The position numbers and the translations under genes are program-made. Below are positions 53,472 to 62,362 of a stretch of 64,000 nucleotides of DNA, one piece after another. The DNA comes from Bacillus cereus ATCC 14579 (GTDB taxonomy: Bacteria > Bacillota > Bacilli > Bacillales > Bacillaceae_G): the NCBI RefSeq assembly GCF_000007825.1, contig NC_004722.1, forward strand, positions 2,954,501 to 3,018,500, in the 5' to 3' direction. Below the pieces are notes generated by a model that saw only the letters and a program-made list of their open reading frames with translations, was not told where the DNA came from and searched no databases. The first letter of the stretch is position 1, and every line of letters starts with the position of its first letter.

Positions 53472-54374
53472 ATGCAGAAATTAATTGTCTTTGCTATTAT
53501 TGGATTTTTCGCTCAACTGATCGATGGAGCACTCGGAATGGCGTATGGGGTAACGTCTACTTCACTATTATTAATGTTTGGTATTGCACCGGCTGTAGCT
53601 TCCGCATCGGTTCATTTAGCTGAAGTCGTTACAACTGCAGCTTCTGGCGCATCTCATATCAAATTTGGAAACGTTGATAAATATACAGTTTCCAGGCTTA
53701 CATTACCTGGGGCAATCGGCGCATTTGTTGGGGCATGTTTTTTAAGCAATTTACCTGGTGATGTAATTAAACCGTACATTTCCGTATTTTTATTTACTTT
53801 AGGGGTTTATATTTTATTACGATTCATCATTCAAAAACAAATTGTCACTTCAAATAAGCGTATGTCTGCAAAACAACTTGTGCCGCTTGGTTTATTCGCT
53901 GGATTCGTTGATTCAACTGGTGGCGGTGGTTGGGGGCCGATTACGACACCTGTTCTTCTAGCAAGAGGAAATGAAGCTAGAAAAGTTATTGGATCTGTAG
54001 ATACGAGTGAATTTCCTGTTTCACTCGCTGCAACAATCGGCTTCTTCATCTCACTTGGCTGGGAACAAGTAAGCTGGGTTTGGGTATTTTCTCTCATGCT
54101 CGGTGGTATCGTAGCGGCACCAATCGCGGCATGGCTAGTTCGCATCGTTCCTTCTCATTTACTTGGCGTATTAGTTGGTGGTCTTATTATCTTTACAAAC
54201 ATTCGTACACTGCTTACTACATTTAAAGTGGATCCAACTATTATTTCACTTTCTTACGTTGCAGTTGGTCTTGTCGTTATTATTTCTATTTTCATTGCTG
54301 TTCGTAATCATTCCAATCGTCCTAATACGTCAACGGCTGAGTATCCGAATGATCAGAAGCAAATGCTACCATAA
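53472..54374 (+). CDS. TauE/SafE-family sulfite exporter-like membrane protein
   Basis: A 300-residue protein with about eight membrane helices and the family repeats (IDGALGMAYGVTSTSLL in the first half, VDSTGGGGWGPITTPVLL in the second). It probably exports a sulfur-containing anion such as sulfite, or another organic anion. ATG 53472 has GGGGGA upstream; the longer frame from 53346 overlaps the promoter and hairpin. Confidence 0.86.
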   Translation: MQKLIVFAIIGFFAQLIDGALGMAYGVTSTSLLLMFGIAPAVASASVHLAEVVTTAASGASHIKFGNVDKYTVSRLTLPGAIGAFVGACFLSNLPGDVIKPYISVFLFTLGVYILLRFIIQKQIVTSNKRMSAKQLVPLGLFAGFVDSTGGGGWGPITTPVLLARGNEARKVIGSVDTSEFPVSLAATIGFFISLGWEQVSWVWVFSLMLGGIVAAPIAAWLVRIVPSHLLGVLVGGLIIFTNIRTLLTTFKVDPTIISLSYVAVGLVVIISIFIAVRNHSNRPNTSTAEYPNDQKQMLP

Positions 54375-54377
54375 CTA

Positions 54378-54414
54378 TAAAAAATACCGCTCAATTTAGA
54401 GCGGTATTTTTTAT
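54378..54414. terminator. Terminator between convergent genes
   Basis: AAAATACCGCTC, loop, GAGCGGTATTTTTT between TauE (+) and the GNAT gene (-). Confidence 0.92.
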
Positions 54415-54860
54415 TTTTCTATTTTCCAATTAATCATCATTTCTGTAGCATTTACTCTCTTCATATGTAACTTTTCTAAAACACGCATCGAACTATAATT
54501 ATCTAGAAGTGTCTCTGCAATTATTGTTTCTACCTCACCTGTTTTGAAAGCCCAATCGATTAGTTCTTTTACAGCTTCTGTTGCATAGCCCTGATTCCAA
54601 TATTTCTCAATGAATCCATAGCCAATTTCTACTGTTTGATTCTCGTTTGGTTTCCCTTTAAACCCAATATCACCTAAAACGCTATCATCTTCTTTTCGAA
54701 GAACATACCACGCCCCCCATGGTAATAAAGCCTCATCTTGTTTCACATTCTCTACATGCCCTACAATATGCGGACCGCTATTATATCCTTGCTCGTTAGC
54801 GACTTGAATCCTCTCTTCTGTACACGGCACTATATAGAGCCTTTCTGTTTCTAATTTCAT
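54411..54860 (-). CDS. GNAT acetyltransferase, RimJ-like
   Basis: A 149-residue protein of the RimJ/RimL-like GNAT group: LETERLYIVPCTEERI at the start, IGYGFIEKYWNQGYATEAV as the acetyl-CoA block, and LDNYSSMRVLEKLHMKR. The substrate is unknown; ribosomal protein or small-molecule N-acetylation are both possible. Single gene. Confidence 0.85.
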   Translation of the reverse strand: MKLETERLYIVPCTEERIQVANEQGYNSGPHIVGHVENVKQDEALLPWGAWYVLRKEDDSVLGDIGFKGKPNENQTVEIGYGFIEKYWNQGYATEAVKELIDWAFKTGEVETIIAETLLDNYSSMRVLEKLHMKRVNATEMMINWKIEK

Positions 54861-55180
54861 TTTGATTTCCCCTTTTTGCTTAAACGTTACTCTAATTATA
54901 ACAAATAATATGACTTTATTATGAATGTCGAATTATATTTTTCTGAATTTTCTTTTAATTTAGAGGGTTTTTCAATATTTTTTGCGAAACATTTGTATAA
55001 CAAATTTTTTCTTTGCTTATTGCTACATAATAGTAGGTTCGGGTGGAGTTTTGCAAGCGTTTCCTATACAATAACCGATATTTTTTGACTTTTCCTAACA
55101 AAATATCTTGCAATATATTCAGAAAGTCATTACAATTGCCATATATTAAAAATCTTAGCAATATATAAATCCTCATCAAT

Positions 55181-55375
55181 CCGATGAGGTAGAGGTTGCG
55201 ACTTTTAAGAGTACGACGGACGAGACACAGAGAATGTCACCGACTCCGTTTGAAAGGAAAAGTTGCCGAAGTTTATATTTCTTCTCTGGAAATATGAGCT
55301 GGGGCTGTCTCCGAAAGGAACAGAACTGTCACGTTTACAAAATTACCGTGTAAACGTGGGGTGCTATCTTAACGG
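55181..55375 (+). promoter_or_regulatory. Lysine riboswitch (L-box)
   Basis: The aptamer is recognised by GAGGTTGCGACTTTTAAGAG near the 5' end, GTTGCCGAAG in the middle, and a GGCTGTCTCCGAAAGGAACAG hairpin. The closing helix P1 pairs 55181-55192 with 55364-55375 (one mismatch). An upstream CCTCAT / ATGAGG hairpin (55171-55189) overlaps P1 and would compete with it. When lysine is bound the downstream terminator forms and lysP is turned off. Confidence 0.92.
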
Positions 55376-55409
55376 AAGGGTATGATGGGGTGGTTATTTG
55401 TGAAACGTT

Positions 55410-55436
55410 CCGCCAAATTCCTTTGGCGGTTTTTTG
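55410..55436 (+). terminator. Riboswitch-controlled terminator
   Basis: CCGCCAAA, short loop, TTTGGCGG then TTTTTT, just before lysP. It is the expression platform of the lysine riboswitch. Confidence 0.92.
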
Positions 55437-55486
55437 TATTTTTCTCCCCCGCTCCTTCCTAACCTACAAGAAAAGGAGTGTTGAAC

Positions 55487-56953
55487 ATGAATAGCGCAAC
55501 AAATCAAGCTACCTCTAAAACAGAAACTACACAAGGAAAAGGTGAATTAAGACGCGGTCTAAAATCAAGGCACCTTACGATGATTTCTCTCGGTGGTACA
55601 ATTGGTACCGGACTATTTCTTGCCAGCGGTGGTGTCATCCATTCAGCTGGACCTGGTGGTGCATTAATTGCATACGCCGCAATTGGAATTATGGTTTACT
55701 TCTTAATGACAAGCTTAGCTGAACTCGCAGCTTACATGCCTGTTACTGGATCTTTTAGCACGTACGCAACAAAATTTGTTGATCCATCACTTGGCTTTGC
55801 ACTTGGATGGAACTATTGGTATAACTGGGCAATTACGATTGCTGCTGAACTAGCTGCTGTAACATTAATTATGAAATTTTGGTTCCCAGATACCCCTTCT
55901 CTTATTTGGAGCGGATTATGTTTAGCTATTATTTTCCTTTTAAACTATTTATCTGTTAAAGGGTTTGGTGAATCTGAATATTGGTTCGCACTTATTAAAG
56001 TAGTTACGATTATTATCTTTTTAATTGTTGGTTTCATGATGATTTTTGGAATTATGGGCGGCGAAACGGTTGGCTTCAAAAACTTCACTGTTGCAGATGC
56101 ACCATTTAACGGCGGTATCATGGCAATTATCGGTGTGTTTATGGCAGCTGGTTTCTCATTCCAAGGTACTGAACTATTAGGAGTAGCTGCTGGTGAAACA
56201 TCTGATCCAGAACGTAATATCCCAAAAGCAATTCGTTCAATCTTTTGGCGTATTCTTTTATTCTATATCCTTGCGATTCTCGTTATCGGTTTATTAATTC
56301 CTTATACAACTGAAAGTCTTGCTGCAAGTGATGTAACAGTAAGTCCATTTACACTTATTTTCGAAAAAGCGGGCGTTGCCTTTGCTGCTTCTGTTATGAA
56401 CGCTGTTATTTTAACGGCAGTACTATCTGCTGGTAACTCTGGTATGTATGCATCAACTCGTATGCTTTGGGATTTAGCTCGCCAAGGGAAGGCACCAAAG
56501 TTTCTTGGTAAATTAGATAGCCGCGGTGTACCTGTTAACGCATTAATCGTAACATCGATTGTCGGTAGTATTGCTTTCATTGCTTCTTTATTCGGTGACG
56601 GTGTTGTATACATTTGGTTATTAAATGCATCAGGAATGTCTGGCTTTATCGCTTGGGTCGGCATTGCAATTAGTCATTACCGTTTCCGTAAAGCGTATAT
56701 CGCACAAGGAAAAGATTTAAATGACTTACCATATAGAGCAAAATGGTTCCCCTTCGGTCCAATCTTTGCATTTACACTTTGTATCATCGTAATTTTAGGA
56801 CAAAACTACGGGGCATTTATGGGTGAGTCAATCGACTGGAACGGTGTACTCGTTTCTTACATCGGTTTACCACTCTTCTTAGTACTATGGTTAGGTTATA
56901 AATTTACGAAAAAAACAAAAGTGATTCCACTTGATAAATGTGAACTAAAATAA
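55487..56953 (+). CDS. lysP: Lysine-specific APC-family permease
   Basis: A 488-residue amino acid permease with 12 membrane helices. MISLGGTIGTGLFLASGG is the first conserved block, GTELLGVAAGETSDPERNIPKAI the second. The lysine riboswitch upstream makes lysine the most probable substrate. AAAGGAG lies 8 nt before ATG 55487; GTG 55478 would start inside the Shine-Dalgarno. A terminator follows. Confidence 0.9.
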   Translation: MNSATNQATSKTETTQGKGELRRGLKSRHLTMISLGGTIGTGLFLASGGVIHSAGPGGALIAYAAIGIMVYFLMTSLAELAAYMPVTGSFSTYATKFVDPSLGFALGWNYWYNWAITIAAELAAVTLIMKFWFPDTPSLIWSGLCLAIIFLLNYLSVKGFGESEYWFALIKVVTIIIFLIVGFMMIFGIMGGETVGFKNFTVADAPFNGGIMAIIGVFMAAGFSFQGTELLGVAAGETSDPERNIPKAIRSIFWRILLFYILAILVIGLLIPYTTESLAASDVTVSPFTLIFEKAGVAFAASVMNAVILTAVLSAGNSGMYASTRMLWDLARQGKAPKFLGKLDSRGVPVNALIVTSIVGSIAFIASLFGDGVVYIWLLNASGMSGFIAWVGIAISHYRFRKAYIAQGKDLNDLPYRAKWFPFGPIFAFTLCIIVILGQNYGAFMGESIDWNGVLVSYIGLPLFLVLWLGYKFTKKTKVIPLDKCELK

Positions 56954-56959
56954 AGTGAA

Positions 56960-56991
56960 ACGAGCAAACAAATTTGTTTGCTCGTTTTTTG
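56960..56991 (+). terminator. Terminator after lysP
   Basis: ACGAGCAAACAAA and TTTGTTTGCTCGT, then TTTTT. Confidence 0.92.
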
Positions 56992-57066
56992 TTGCAAACC
57001 TCTTTACTTCCCTATTGCTCCTGTTTTTGCAATAATAAAGGAAATATAAATAAAGGTTGGGATACA

Positions 57067-57372
57067 ATGAACATTCGCATTACTGATGAAGCAAAAGCAG
57101 CTATACATAGATTAGAACTTGAAGATAAAAAGATTGTTCGCATTAGAGGAACAATGACGAACTCTTGTAGTATTTTCGTTGATGTCGATTTAATTTGGGA
57201 TACATATAACGCAGATGATGTTGTATATGAAGATGCAGAGCTTATCGTACAAATGGATTCATTCACGAAAGACTACACTGGTGATACGGTGAAACTTGAT
57301 TATAAGACGACAGGTTTTAGTATTACGACTCCGAGTGAGACTTTGGTTTATGGATTGTCGATTAAAAAATAA
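57067..57372 (+). CDS. HesB/IscA-like iron-sulfur biogenesis family protein
   Basis: A 101-residue HesB/IscA-fold protein (RITDEAKAAIHRLELEDKK, then a GFSITTPSE block). Only one of the usual cluster-binding cysteines is seen (NSCSIF), and the C-terminal CGC-type motif is missing, as in the YneR-like subgroup. So cluster binding is doubtful. ATG 57067 has AAAGG upstream. Single gene. Confidence 0.75.
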   Translation: MNIRITDEAKAAIHRLELEDKKIVRIRGTMTNSCSIFVDVDLIWDTYNADDVVYEDAELIVQMDSFTKDYTGDTVKLDYKTTGFSITTPSETLVYGLSIKK

Positions 57373-57405
57373 AAATTGTTTTCCTTTGACCACCGAGGTG
57401 AAAAA

Positions 57406-58176
57406 ATGGGTAAATATGTTCCGTTAAAATTTTTATTTAATGAAGAATTAGCAGAAAAAATAGCTGATTCTATTTGTAAACACGATCCTTATTTCTCTAA
57501 AAACATCTTTGTAGATTCTGTAGCTTGTAAAGTTGAAAATTTAGAGTTAAAACAGCGTATTGAAGTAATTGCAGATGAATTACACAATGCTTTACAAAAA
57601 GATTTTAATGAAGCAATACATATATTACTAAAAACATTAGGCCCAGAAAATACAACAGAAGTAGGCACATTTACAAACGGATATATGTACATGCCTCTTG
57701 CAAAATACGTTGAAAAATATGGACTTAACGACTTTGAAACCTCATTCAACGCCATGTATGAAATAACGAAAAGAAATACTGCTGAATATGCCATTCGGCC
57801 TTTTCTTGAAACATACCATGAAGACACACTAAATATATTACAACAGTGGATTTATGACGAAAACAGCCACATTAGAAGATTAGTTTCTGAAGGTACAAGA
57901 CCAAGGCTTCCTTGGGCTAAAAAAATAGGAGCTCTAAAAGATGATTTTAAGTACAATTTACAGCTTCTTGAACCATTAATGAATGACTCTTCTAAATATG
58001 TTCAAAAATCTGTAGCCAATCATATTAACGATATTACGAAAGAAGATAAAGAACTCGTTTTTCAGTGGTTACAGCAATTACGTGATAAACAGCATCCTAT
58101 TAATCCTTGGATTATAAAACATGGGTTACGAACAGTTATTAAAAATGGTACTTTACCAAAAGATTTTTGTTTTTAA
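57406..58176 (+). CDS. AlkC-like DNA alkylation repair protein
   Basis: A 256-residue, HEAT-repeat-like helical protein matching AlkC: PLKFLFNEELAEKIADSI, MPLAKYVEKYG, RRLVSEGTRPRLPWA and KSVANHINDI. AlkC proteins are glycosylases that remove N3-alkylated adenines. ATG 57406 has GAGGTGA upstream; the preceding gene stops 34 nt before this start. Function assigned by family only. Confidence 0.84.
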   Translation: MGKYVPLKFLFNEELAEKIADSICKHDPYFSKNIFVDSVACKVENLELKQRIEVIADELHNALQKDFNEAIHILLKTLGPENTTEVGTFTNGYMYMPLAKYVEKYGLNDFETSFNAMYEITKRNTAEYAIRPFLETYHEDTLNILQQWIYDENSHIRRLVSEGTRPRLPWAKKIGALKDDFKYNLQLLEPLMNDSSKYVQKSVANHINDITKEDKELVFQWLQQLRDKQHPINPWIIKHGLRTVIKNGTLPKDFCF

Positions 58177-58187
58177 ATATTTTAAAC

Positions 58188-58234
58188 AAAGCCGCTTATG
58201 CTTCAAAAATGAAGTATAAGCGGCTTTCCTTTTG
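58188..58234. terminator. Bidirectional terminator
   Basis: AAAGCCGCTTATGCTTC, loop, GAAGTATAAGCGGCTTT with T-rich flank, between convergent genes. Confidence 0.87.
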
Positions 58235-58285
58235 AATACAGAAATAACAAACGTAAAAAGCACTTTAAATTTCTTCTTTATATCA

Positions 58286-59266
58286 TTATTTTACTAGCTC
58301 TTCTATGTTATTACTTTCCTTAATTTTTTCGGATGATAGCCAGAGTGAATAACTTGTTCCATCCTTGTTCCTTAAATATATGTTAAATTCCTTATTATAT
58401 AGTTCTTCTTTAAGAATAGTGACTACCTTTCTCAAATCATCTATTACATATGGATCATTTCTATATTTTATCTCACTGTCATTGAAAACTAATGTCAATT
58501 CATACTCTAGACAATTGCCGTCTTTCGGGTGTGGACAAGTAATATCCTCAATTTCAAAACGATCATTTTGAATTTCATTTAACCTTACGCCTACTTTTGT
58601 TTCAGTTTGAACCAAATATGTCCAATAACCGCTTACTGTGTTTTTCATTGTTAAAAGCAGTTCTTCTTTCGTTATAGCTTTTTGCACATTTTGAAAAGGC
58701 AAGCCTATAGATTCACCATTATAATCCTCAATTTCAAGTGTTGTTATCTTTCTATTACTCTTCTGAATGAATTGGATTAGAGCATATAAACGATCTAATT
58801 CTTTTGATTCAAATTGACTGTAATCAATCTTGTCACTCGTTTTTAAAGTTAATAATAACGTATCCGTTGGTTTCTCCTCTATATCATCATCCACTATATA
58901 TTGAAAAACATTTTTATTTTCAGGTTCCACGTAACCTAATTTTTTAATTTCTTCTAGCATTGGTTTAAATTTCTTATATTCCTCATATGTTTTTTTTCCG
59001 TATTGATATTCATCACCTTTTATTCTTGAATATAAGAAGCCATCTACCTCTACTCTAAATTGAATATTTTTGTTATTTTTTGCTTGAACAGTATGATATG
59101 TATGCCCCATATTCCCTTCGTTTATAGCACCCCAATGTGTTACAATCACATCAATTCCGTGCTTTTTTTTCACATATTTTTTCACCTGATCGTCATCTTT
59201 ATAATTACACCCACTTAAACATAAGAAACATAACAATAGTAACATTACATTTTTCATTCTTTTCAT
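58286..59266 (-). CDS. Hypothetical lipoprotein
   Basis: A 326-residue lipoprotein of no recognised family. Lipobox LCLSGC lies at residues 15-20 (Cys 20 would be the lipidated residue). The mature part is charged and mixed helix/strand, with two YVxxxxGI/GYVEP-type segments that may be repeats. AGGGC-AAGGTG precedes ATG 59266; a longer frame exists. It probably sits outside the cell membrane. Confidence 0.74.
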   Translation of the reverse strand: MKRMKNVMLLLLCFLCLSGCNYKDDDQVKKYVKKKHGIDVIVTHWGAINEGNMGHTYHTVQAKNNKNIQFRVEVDGFLYSRIKGDEYQYGKKTYEEYKKFKPMLEEIKKLGYVEPENKNVFQYIVDDDIEEKPTDTLLLTLKTSDKIDYSQFESKELDRLYALIQFIQKSNRKITTLEIEDYNGESIGLPFQNVQKAITKEELLLTMKNTVSGYWTYLVQTETKVGVRLNEIQNDRFEIEDITCPHPKDGNCLEYELTLVFNDSEIKYRNDPYVIDDLRKVVTILKEELYNKEFNIYLRNKDGTSYSLWLSSEKIKESNNIEELVK

Positions 59267-59480
59267 ATAGCACCTTGCCCTCTTTTCGCATAAACAAAAT
59301 ATTCCATATATAAAGAATACTAAATCGCTGAATGTTTTCAAAGAATTAAAATATTTTTACACTCGGTTTATATATCTATTTCTTTTATTAATGGCTCTAA
59401 TAAGTTTTAATATTGATAATCGAATATAATAAAAAGAAACCTAAATTTAAGTTTTCCCATTTTTACCAACAATTTAAATT

Positions 59481-59762
59481 TTAATAGATATTTTTTAGCC
59501 AAGTAATAATTCGTAGTACCTGAAACGACTCAAACCAAGTAATGAAAAACAGGAGAACAAAGAAAGAGATAAGTGATATGAATTTTAATCTTCCATCTTC
59601 ACGTCTAGCAATCGCTATAATACTCAGAACCACTCCAATTAAAAAAGAAATATACCCTAATAGGATAATAGGCTCAGAATAGCTATCTATTATCCTATTT
59701 AATCCAAATAATAACATTCCAAAAGTCATCAATGTTATTGAAAATACACTAAATTTTTTCAT
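59481..59762 (-). CDS. Small membrane protein
   Basis: A 93-residue protein with three hydrophobic segments and an RREDG turn. No family recognised. GGAGGTTG precedes ATG 59762. Possibly cotranscribed with the lipoprotein downstream, though 214 nt separate them. Confidence 0.6.
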   Translation of the reverse strand: MKKFSVFSITLMTFGMLLFGLNRIIDSYSEPIILLGYISFLIGVVLSIIAIARREDGRLKFISLISFFVLLFFITWFESFQVLRIITWLKNIY

Positions 59763-60073
59763 AATTCAACCTCCAATATAATTTTACTATTTTATGGAGA
59801 GAATAATTTTTTTATGCGTATGGATGAACAATTACACTATAAAATTAGATAACTCAATTTATTTTTTCATTAAACAACTGCCTTCTTTTATACCCTCAAA
59901 GGATTCCCACTCGATTATCCCGAATATATAAATAACCATTCTCACAAGGAGCAAATTTATATGAATCTATTCGAACACGAAACGTAAAACCGCTTCTCTT
60001 TCATGAGAGGTCCTCCCGTTCTCCGTTCTCCTTTCTCATCATATCATTCATTGAAAAATAGGAGGACATAATT
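59763..60073 (+). promoter_or_regulatory. Leader region of the methyltransferase, attenuator-like
   Basis: This 311-base gap holds an 8-codon ORF (ATG 59961 to TAA 59987) with AAGGAG at 59946-59951, a hairpin just after it (59993-60010), and GTCCTCC (60010-60016), which is exactly complementary to the GGAGGAC Shine-Dalgarno (60061-60067) of the methyltransferase. This layout resembles erm-type translational attenuation. The rest of the gap is AT-rich with no other element. Confidence 0.5.
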
Positions 60074-60835
60074 ATGAAACGTGATCCATTATTTTTAACT
60101 TTATTAGAAAGTGCAAATACACATTTTAGCGGTTGGGATTTTTCTTTCATTTCAGAAACGGGCCGAATGAAGAGCGAGCCTTTATCATGGTCGTACGGCA
60201 GCATTGCTTTCCTGCTTATGCAACGTGCAAAGTCAATGCTCGATATGGGTACTGGCGGCGGAGAGTTTTTATCTATGTTACAACCGTTCCCGTCAACTAT
60301 TTATGCTACTGAGGGTTATGCTCCAAATGTGCCAATTGCTCGGAAGAAATTAGAGCCTTTAGGAGTTACAGTCGTCAAAGTGATTAATGATACTGTATTA
60401 CCATTTCAAGATGGGCAGTTTGATTTCATTATAAATCAACATGAATCCTATGCTGCCTCTGAGGTAAAACGAATTCTTTCTCCACATGGCGTTTTCCTTA
60501 CACAACAAGTTGGTGGTCTCGATTGTGTGGAACTTAATGAGCAATTTAACGCACCGCTAAATAACGAATTTGCAAGTTGGTCACTTGAAGCAGCATGTAG
60601 TGAGTTAGAGGAAAATGGATTTACTATCTTAGATGCAAAAGAAGAATTCCCTTTCCAACGCTTTTATGATATTGGCGCTATTGTCTATTATTTAAAAGCG
60701 ATTCCGTGGCAAATTCCTGATTTTACTGTCGAAAGGTATTATAAGGAACTATATCGTATACATGAAATCATCTTGCAAAAAGGATATTTTGATGTGAAGC
60801 AACATCGATTTATGATTAAGGCGATTCACAGCTAA
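60074..60835 (+). CDS. SAM-dependent methyltransferase
   Basis: A 253-residue class I methyltransferase. MLDMGTGGGEFLSML is motif I (SAM binding), with QFDFIINQHE and PHGVFLTQQVG as later motifs. The substrate is unknown; it could be a small molecule or an antibiotic target. AGGAGGA is 7 nt before ATG 60074, and its leader has features of translational attenuation. Terminator follows. Confidence 0.82.
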   Translation: MKRDPLFLTLLESANTHFSGWDFSFISETGRMKSEPLSWSYGSIAFLLMQRAKSMLDMGTGGGEFLSMLQPFPSTIYATEGYAPNVPIARKKLEPLGVTVVKVINDTVLPFQDGQFDFIINQHESYAASEVKRILSPHGVFLTQQVGGLDCVELNEQFNAPLNNEFASWSLEAACSELEENGFTILDAKEEFPFQRFYDIGAIVYYLKAIPWQIPDFTVERYYKELYRIHEIILQKGYFDVKQHRFMIKAIHS

Positions 60836-60836
60836 C

Positions 60837-60868
60837 AAAAAGGGGGCGGCAAAGCCACCTCTTTTTTG
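60837..60868 (+). terminator. Terminator after the methyltransferase
   Basis: Imperfect stem AGGGGGCGGC / GCCACCTCT then TTTTTT. Confidence 0.7.
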
Positions 60869-61015
60869 TTCCGTTTACGTATGTTCTCTACGCTTTCACC
60901 ATAAGAAAAGTTATATCATACATATTACAATTCTGACCAATAAATTGTATTTCTGAAACATATAATCACTTCGTATATATAATGAGAACAAAACGTGATT
61001 TTTCACTATCCTCTT

Positions 61016-61540
61016 CTATTGAGAAATGAGTTGTTTTTCATATCGCTTGTTCGCATCATCTTCTGTCAAACATGCAGTTGTGTAATTAATAATATTCCGG
61101 TTATCGTACGTGAATATATGTTTTAACTTATTTTCTTCTGTTATTACTGTCGGTAAGTATTTTGGTAAGTTGCTAACTACACCTCTATTATCACCATCTA
61201 ATATCCAATCAATTTCTTTCCATTCTAATAATCCTTCAGCCGTACGTAATGGTGTATTCATTTGCATTCCATCTGGAAAATCAGCAACGAACACATACAT
61301 TCCTTCACTAGCCTGGGGCTCATCTTTACCTTTAAAAACAACAGTCCCTTTATACGTTACACTTGAAAGTTCTATACCCGTTTCCTCAAACGTTTCTCTA
61401 ATTATTCCTTCGTATGGCGTTTCATTCTCTTCTATTTTTCCTCCAACACCATTCCACATCCCCATATTCGGCTTTTTATTTCTATTTAATAGCAGTATTT
61501 TATCGCTTTTTCTAATAAAACAAATTGTGTATTTGTACAT
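61016..61540 (-). CDS. MutT-like Nudix hydrolase
   Basis: A 174-residue Nudix protein with the box GGKIEENETPYEGIIRETFEETG. It resembles 8-oxo-dGTP hydrolases of the MutT type, which clean oxidised nucleotides. ATG 61540 has AAAGGAAATG upstream; a frame from 61567 has no better site. Single gene. Confidence 0.83.
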   Translation of the reverse strand: MYKYTICFIRKSDKILLLNRNKKPNMGMWNGVGGKIEENETPYEGIIRETFEETGIELSSVTYKGTVVFKGKDEPQASEGMYVFVADFPDGMQMNTPLRTAEGLLEWKEIDWILDGDNRGVVSNLPKYLPTVITEENKLKHIFTYDNRNIINYTTACLTEDDANKRYEKQLISQ

Positions 61541-61698
61541 ACGATCATTTCCTTTCATTTTCCACATGAGTTATTTGGCTTATTTTCAAGTAAAAACACT
61601 CGCCTTACAATTCCTTACTACATAATATATAGTACAACTTTCATGCGTAAACACTTTACGTCAAACGAGAGAATCCTTTTTAGAAAGGAGAATTTAAA

Positions 61699-62322
61699 AT
61701 CGATAATATAAGCAATGAATTTCTAAACCAATATTACAACAGCCTCGTGTGGTTAAACGATACACACTGGTTCGGGGTTCCAATCTGTAAACTTCCCTCT
61801 GATCTCTTTTTGTATCAAGAAATTATTTATGAATTAAAGCCCGATTTAATTATTGAATGCGGGACTTTTCACGGTGGTAGTGCACTGTATTTAGCTTCTA
61901 TGTTAGATTTAATTGGAAAAGGTCACGTACTTACTATCGATATAACTCCGCAGCCAAATCGGCCATCACATAATCGGATTACGTATTTAACAGCATCTTC
62001 TGTTTCTGTGCAGGCCATCCAAACAATTGTAAGCATGCGCAAACCTGATGATGTGGTTTTAGTTATTTTAGATTCTGATCATAGTAAAGAACATGTTTCC
62101 AAAGAACTATTACTATATAAATCTATCGTCACTACTGGCAGTTATATGATTGTAGAAGATACCTCCATTAATGGAAATCCGCTTCTTCCCGATTGGGGTC
62201 CTGGCCCGATGGAAGCTGTGGATGAGTTTTTAACTAAAAATAATAACTTCATAATCGACGAGTCTAAACATAAATTTTTCATATCATTTAATCCAAAAGG
62301 TTTTTTAAAGAAAATAAAGTGA
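61699..62322 (+). CDS. CmcI-like SAM-dependent methyltransferase-fold protein, apparent AUC start
   Basis: A 207-residue protein of the CmcI-type (cephalosporin hydroxylase family) with IIECGTFHGGSALY (SAM-binding loop), ILDSDHSKEHV (metal/active-site region) and a VEDTSI segment. The frame is open from ATC 61699, which sits 8 nt after AAAGGAG; the only later standard start, GTG 61747, has no Shine-Dalgarno and would cut off 16 residues (IDNISNEFLNQYYNSL). I therefore propose AUC as the start codon. Function within the family is uncertain. Confidence 0.75.
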   Translation: MDNISNEFLNQYYNSLVWLNDTHWFGVPICKLPSDLFLYQEIIYELKPDLIIECGTFHGGSALYLASMLDLIGKGHVLTIDITPQPNRPSHNRITYLTASSVSVQAIQTIVSMRKPDDVVLVILDSDHSKEHVSKELLLYKSIVTTGSYMIVEDTSINGNPLLPDWGPGPMEAVDEFLTKNNNFIIDESKHKFFISFNPKGFLKKIK

Positions 62323-62328
62323 AACTTT

Positions 62329-62362
62329 AATAAGTGGGGTTTTGCTCATCCCCCACTTATTC
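62329..62362. terminator. Hairpin between convergent genes
   Basis: AATAAGTGGGG, loop, CCCCACTTATT. T-runs are weak, so termination is less certain. Confidence 0.55.

Noticed and set aside
55181..55375. T-box leader instead of a lysine riboswitch
   Set aside because: No T-box antiterminator sequence; the L-box core motifs are clear.
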